Source: JACDET01 sp035568375 (GTDB lineage Bacteria > Patescibacteriota > Microgenomatia > Levybacterales > UBA12049). Taken from it: 7,857 nt of DNA. How positions within the stretch are numbered: position 1 is the first letter of the stretch; every line of letters begins with the position of its first letter. The stretch spans positions 1-7,857 of the forward strand of contig DATMOG010000073.1 in the NCBI GenBank assembly GCA_035568375.1. Direction: 5' to 3'. The translations under genes and the position numbers were made by a program. Under the pieces are notes generated by a model, which did no database searches, was not told where the DNA came from, and was given only the letters and a program-made list of their open reading frames with translations. Below are positions 5,654 to 7,857 of the stretch, piece after piece.

Positions 5654-6460
5654 ATGAAAAATGTTGTCCACAGTAATGTAGAATCTGCAATTGCAAAAGA
5701 TAATCAACAATCATTCACAATCCCTCTTCCTTCTAAAATTGGAGTTAATCAAATTCTTATAGCGGCTCTCATTATTGCATCATTTTTACTCGGATCACTC
5801 ATGACGAAAGTTAGTTATTTAGAACAAGGGAAAGGTTCTAGTACTGCTCAAGTTGCAACAGCACAAACTGCACCTCAAGCCGTTGCGCCTAATCAACCGC
5901 AAGTACCCCCTGTTGGACAAAAGGTAGCAAATGTAGTATTGGGTGACTATACTCCCAAAGGTGATGCAAATGCGAAAGTCAAAATTGTTGAATACGGTGA
6001 TCTTCGTTGCCCTTTCTGTCAAAGATACTTTACTGACACAGAACCCCAAATACTTTCTGATTATGTGAATACTGGTAAAGCAAGTTTCACCTTTGTTAAT
6101 TACGCCTTTCTTGGCCCAGCATCAATTGTTGCTGCAAATGCAGCAGAATGTGCTAATGAACAAAGTAAATTTTGGGATTTCCATGATTATTTGTATAAAA
6201 ATCAACCAAGTGAATCAGATACCAGTATCTATACCACTGATGGTATGACAAAAATAGCGGGACAATTAGGCATGAATACGACTCAGTTTCAATCTTGTCT
6301 CGATAGTAAAAAATATGATAAGGTGGTTAGTGACGATTTAGCTGCAGGACAAAAAGAAGGAGTAAGCGGAACACCAACAACATTTATAAATGGTACGCCA
6401 ATTGTTGGAGCTGTACCGTATGCTCAAATCAAAGCTGAGATTGATAAAGCGCTACAATAA
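5654..6460 (+). CDS. Membrane-anchored DsbA-family thiol-disulfide oxidoreductase
   Basis: 268 aa. A cytoplasmic N-terminus of about 30 residues is followed by one TM helix (about 32-53), an Ala/Gln/Pro-rich linker (about 60-88) and a DsbA-like thioredoxin fold (about 95-268). The active site is C119-P-F-C122, the cis-proline loop is T240-P241 in SGTPTTFING, and the helical insertion typical of DsbA lies between. It should make or rearrange disulfides in extracytoplasmic proteins. Its neighbours include several Cys-rich exported proteins, so a role in their folding, or in redox control of Cys-bound copper, is likely but inferred. It is the first gene of the P3 unit, and the next gene starts 7 nt downstream. 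The ATG at 5654 is set by the promoter spacing and by lying ahead of the TM segment. Confidence 0.93.
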   Translation: MKNVVHSNVESAIAKDNQQSFTIPLPSKIGVNQILIAALIIASFLLGSLMTKVSYLEQGKGSSTAQVATAQTAPQAVAPNQPQVPPVGQKVANVVLGDYTPKGDANAKVKIVEYGDLRCPFCQRYFTDTEPQILSDYVNTGKASFTFVNYAFLGPASIVAANAAECANEQSKFWDFHDYLYKNQPSESDTSIYTTDGMTKIAGQLGMNTTQFQSCLDSKKYDKVVSDDLAAGQKEGVSGTPTTFINGTPIVGAVPYAQIKAEIDKALQ

Positions 6461-6467
6461 TAAAATT

Positions 6468-7607
6468 ATGGTATTACGAATTAACAAATCAGTATTAAAA
6501 ATCACAAGTGCCTCTATTTTAGGAGTAGTTGGACTTTTATTTCTTGTTAATCGTTTCGGTGGAAGCGCAATAGGAGGAAATACGAGCCTTATTGGTATTT
6601 TTCTGACAGGACTTTTTGTTGGCGGCTTAACATGTATGGCAGTTCAGGGTGGACTTCTTGCATCAACAATCGCACAGCGCGAAGAAGAACGATTAAAAGA
6701 AAAAACAACAAAAGGAGCGGCAATGCCAATTCTCGCGTTTGTTATTGCAAAGCTTGCTGCATATACATTGCTCGGTCTTTTGCTTGGCTGGTTAGGATCA
6801 GCATTTCAATTATCATTATCAACAAGAACAATTATACAATTTGCTGTTGTTATCTTTATGGTAGGAACTGCTCTCAATATTTTAGAAGTACACCCAATCT
6901 TTCGCTACTTTGTGATTCAACCACCTCGATTTTTGACGCGATTAGTACGCAAACAATCTAAGAGTAAAGATGTATTTGCTCCAGGAATTCTTGGTGCATT
7001 TACTGTTTTTATTCCTTGCGGTACAACGCAAGCAATGATGGCGCTTGCTATCGCATCGGGAAAACCATTGGCTGGTGCTGCAATTCTCTTTGCATTTATT
7101 CTTGGGACATCACCAATCTTTTTTATACTTGGTTACTTAGCAACAAGACTTGGAGACGCGATGCACAAACAGTTTATGCGCTACGCAGCATTTGCAATCA
7201 TTCTCCTTGCTGTATTTAACCTTAATAATGCAATTGCTTTGACCGGAAGTAATTTTACACTTAATAATGCTTTGTCTGGTTTTTGGTGTACATTCACCTT
7301 CTGCAGTAATTCTAATAATACTGCTAACGCACAAACTGCAAGTAATGACGCAGCAGTGGCTATTACTGCAAATGGTTACAATCCAGATAATATAACTGTA
7401 AAAGCTGGGTCGCAGGTAACCCTTCATTTGACAAACACTGGTGGTGGAGGTTGTACGCAAGCATTTACGATTCCAAGTCTTGGTGTGCAGAAAATAGTGC
7501 CAATTGGCTCATCAGACACAGTGGCGTTTGCTGCACCAAGTCAGCCTGGTGATGTGCCTTTTATGTGCAGTATGGGAATGTATCGGGGGGTGATTCACGT
7601 AATTTAA
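6468..7607 (+). CDS. TauE/SafE (DsbD_2/UreH_2-like) membrane protein fused to a cupredoxin-like domain
   Basis: 379 aa from ATG 6468; the frame is open back to 6390, but that stretch overlaps dsbA and is not needed. About seven TM helices span residues 12-265. They hold a Cys in a GLTC-type first helix of the core (C56) and a second in FIPCG (C184), placed like the paired Cys of the DsbD-type fold, so they may move electrons or Cu+. After the last helix come C274-x4-C279, a short Asn/Thr/Ala linker, and a beta-rich cupredoxin-like domain (about 287-379). Its candidate ligands are C329 and the CSMGM motif C367, M369, M371. A Cys stands where classical cupredoxins have the first His. In other bacteria a similar core is found fused to HMA and cupredoxin domains; here the HMA is the next gene, one base after the stop. 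Confidence 0.88.
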   Translation: MVLRINKSVLKITSASILGVVGLLFLVNRFGGSAIGGNTSLIGIFLTGLFVGGLTCMAVQGGLLASTIAQREEERLKEKTTKGAAMPILAFVIAKLAAYTLLGLLLGWLGSAFQLSLSTRTIIQFAVVIFMVGTALNILEVHPIFRYFVIQPPRFLTRLVRKQSKSKDVFAPGILGAFTVFIPCGTTQAMMALAIASGKPLAGAAILFAFILGTSPIFFILGYLATRLGDAMHKQFMRYAAFAIILLAVFNLNNAIALTGSNFTLNNALSGFWCTFTFCSNSNNTANAQTASNDAAVAITANGYNPDNITVKAGSQVTLHLTNTGGGGCTQAFTIPSLGVQKIVPIGSSDTVAFAAPSQPGDVPFMCSMGMYRGVIHVI

Positions 7608-7608
7608 T

Positions 7609-7830
7609 ATGGCAAAGAAAGTAGTACTTAAAATTACTGGTATGCACTGTACAAGTTGTGCAATGAATATTGATGGAGATTTAGAAGATAATGTCAAAGG
7701 GGTAAAGAGTGCAAAAACAAGCTATGCAAAACTAGAAACTGAAGTTGAATTTGAAGAGGAAGTAGTACAAATCGAACAAATTATTAAACAAATAAAAGAA
7801 ACTGGGTATCAAGCTGAAATACAAGCATAA
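7609..7830 (+). CDS. Stand-alone HMA heavy-metal-binding protein (CopZ-like)
   Basis: 73 aa, one HMA domain of ferredoxin-like fold. The GMHCTSC motif (C14, C17) binds one Cu+ or similar soft metal, and the protein ends with the family's usual GYQAE. It has no signal peptide, so it acts in the cytoplasm. It probably passes Cu+ to CopA's N-terminal domain or to the partner membrane protein encoded one base upstream. The single-base gap shows translational coupling. A G-rich stretch (7585-7594, GGGGGGTGAT) resembles a Shine-Dalgarno site but lies 14 nt or more from the ATG, farther than usual. No terminator is visible in the 27 bases that follow. Confidence 0.92.
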   Translation: MAKKVVLKITGMHCTSCAMNIDGDLEDNVKGVKSAKTSYAKLETEVEFEEEVVQIEQIIKQIKETGYQAEIQA

Positions 7831-7857
7831 TAATACTTTATCCTTTCATCTTCTCTT

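Noticed and set aside
6390..6467. Upstream extension of the TauE/cupredoxin frame
   Set aside because: It lies inside the 3' end of the DsbA-type gene. ATG 6468 gives a normal N-terminus 7 nt after the previous stop.
7831..7857. Terminator after the HMA gene
   Set aside because: No inverted repeat is visible in the 27 remaining bases; a terminator could lie beyond the window.
1..7857. Mobile element, CRISPR array, tRNA or rRNA
   Set aside because: No transposase or integrase gene, no terminal or spaced direct repeats, and no RNA-gene-like stretch between the closely packed genes was seen.

Overview
The window is AT-rich and tightly packed, with every gene on the + strand. It reads as a copper-handling locus of a bacterium. 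Three promoters with recognisable -35 and -10 boxes argue for Bacteria rather than Archaea. The style (AT-rich, small single-TM Cys-rich proteins, a membrane-anchored DsbA, a BlaI/M56 pair) suggests a Candidate Phyla Radiation/Patescibacteria genome. That taxonomic placement is inference. TGA appears to be a normal stop codon here, so this is not one of the TGA-recoding lineages.

Layout. (1) 1-2031: the 3' part of copA, a Cu+-exporting P1B-1 ATPase whose start lies upstream of the window. (2) 2057-4202: promoter/operator P1 followed by three genes: a 242-aa membrane-anchored Cys-rich protein, a 381-aa protein with an N-terminal Cys/His finger, one TM segment and an extracytoplasmic Cys/His domain, and a 67-aa Cys/Met-rich membrane peptide. 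(3) 4205-5609: promoter/operator P2 followed by a BlaI/MecI/CopY-family repressor (true start 4241) overlapping a BlaR1-like M56 metalloprotease. (4) 5613-7830: promoter/operator P3 followed by a DsbA-type thioredoxin-fold oxidoreductase, a TauE/SafE (DsbD_2/UreH_2-like) membrane protein fused to a cupredoxin-like domain, and a stand-alone HMA metallochaperone.

The main result is a regulatory circuit readable from the DNA. All three promoters carry the same dyad, T-N-YTACA-N3-TGTAR-N-A, lying on the -10 box and a few bases before the start codon. It resembles the BlaI/MecI/CopY operator (TACA-N2-TGTA) but has a 3-nt spacer. One copy precedes the repressor's own gene, which implies autoregulation. 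The M56 protease has no room for a beta-lactam sensor domain. Its short extracytoplasmic tail is instead rich in Met, His and Cys.

I propose a metal-responsive, probably copper-responsive, version of BlaR1-BlaI signalling. The M56 protease would sense metal outside and cleave the repressor, releasing three units: uncharacterised Cys-rich extracytoplasmic proteins, the regulator pair itself, and a DsbA/cupredoxin/HMA module. These would act alongside CopA. The sequence features are visible directly; the signal, the proteolysis and the metal identity are inferred.
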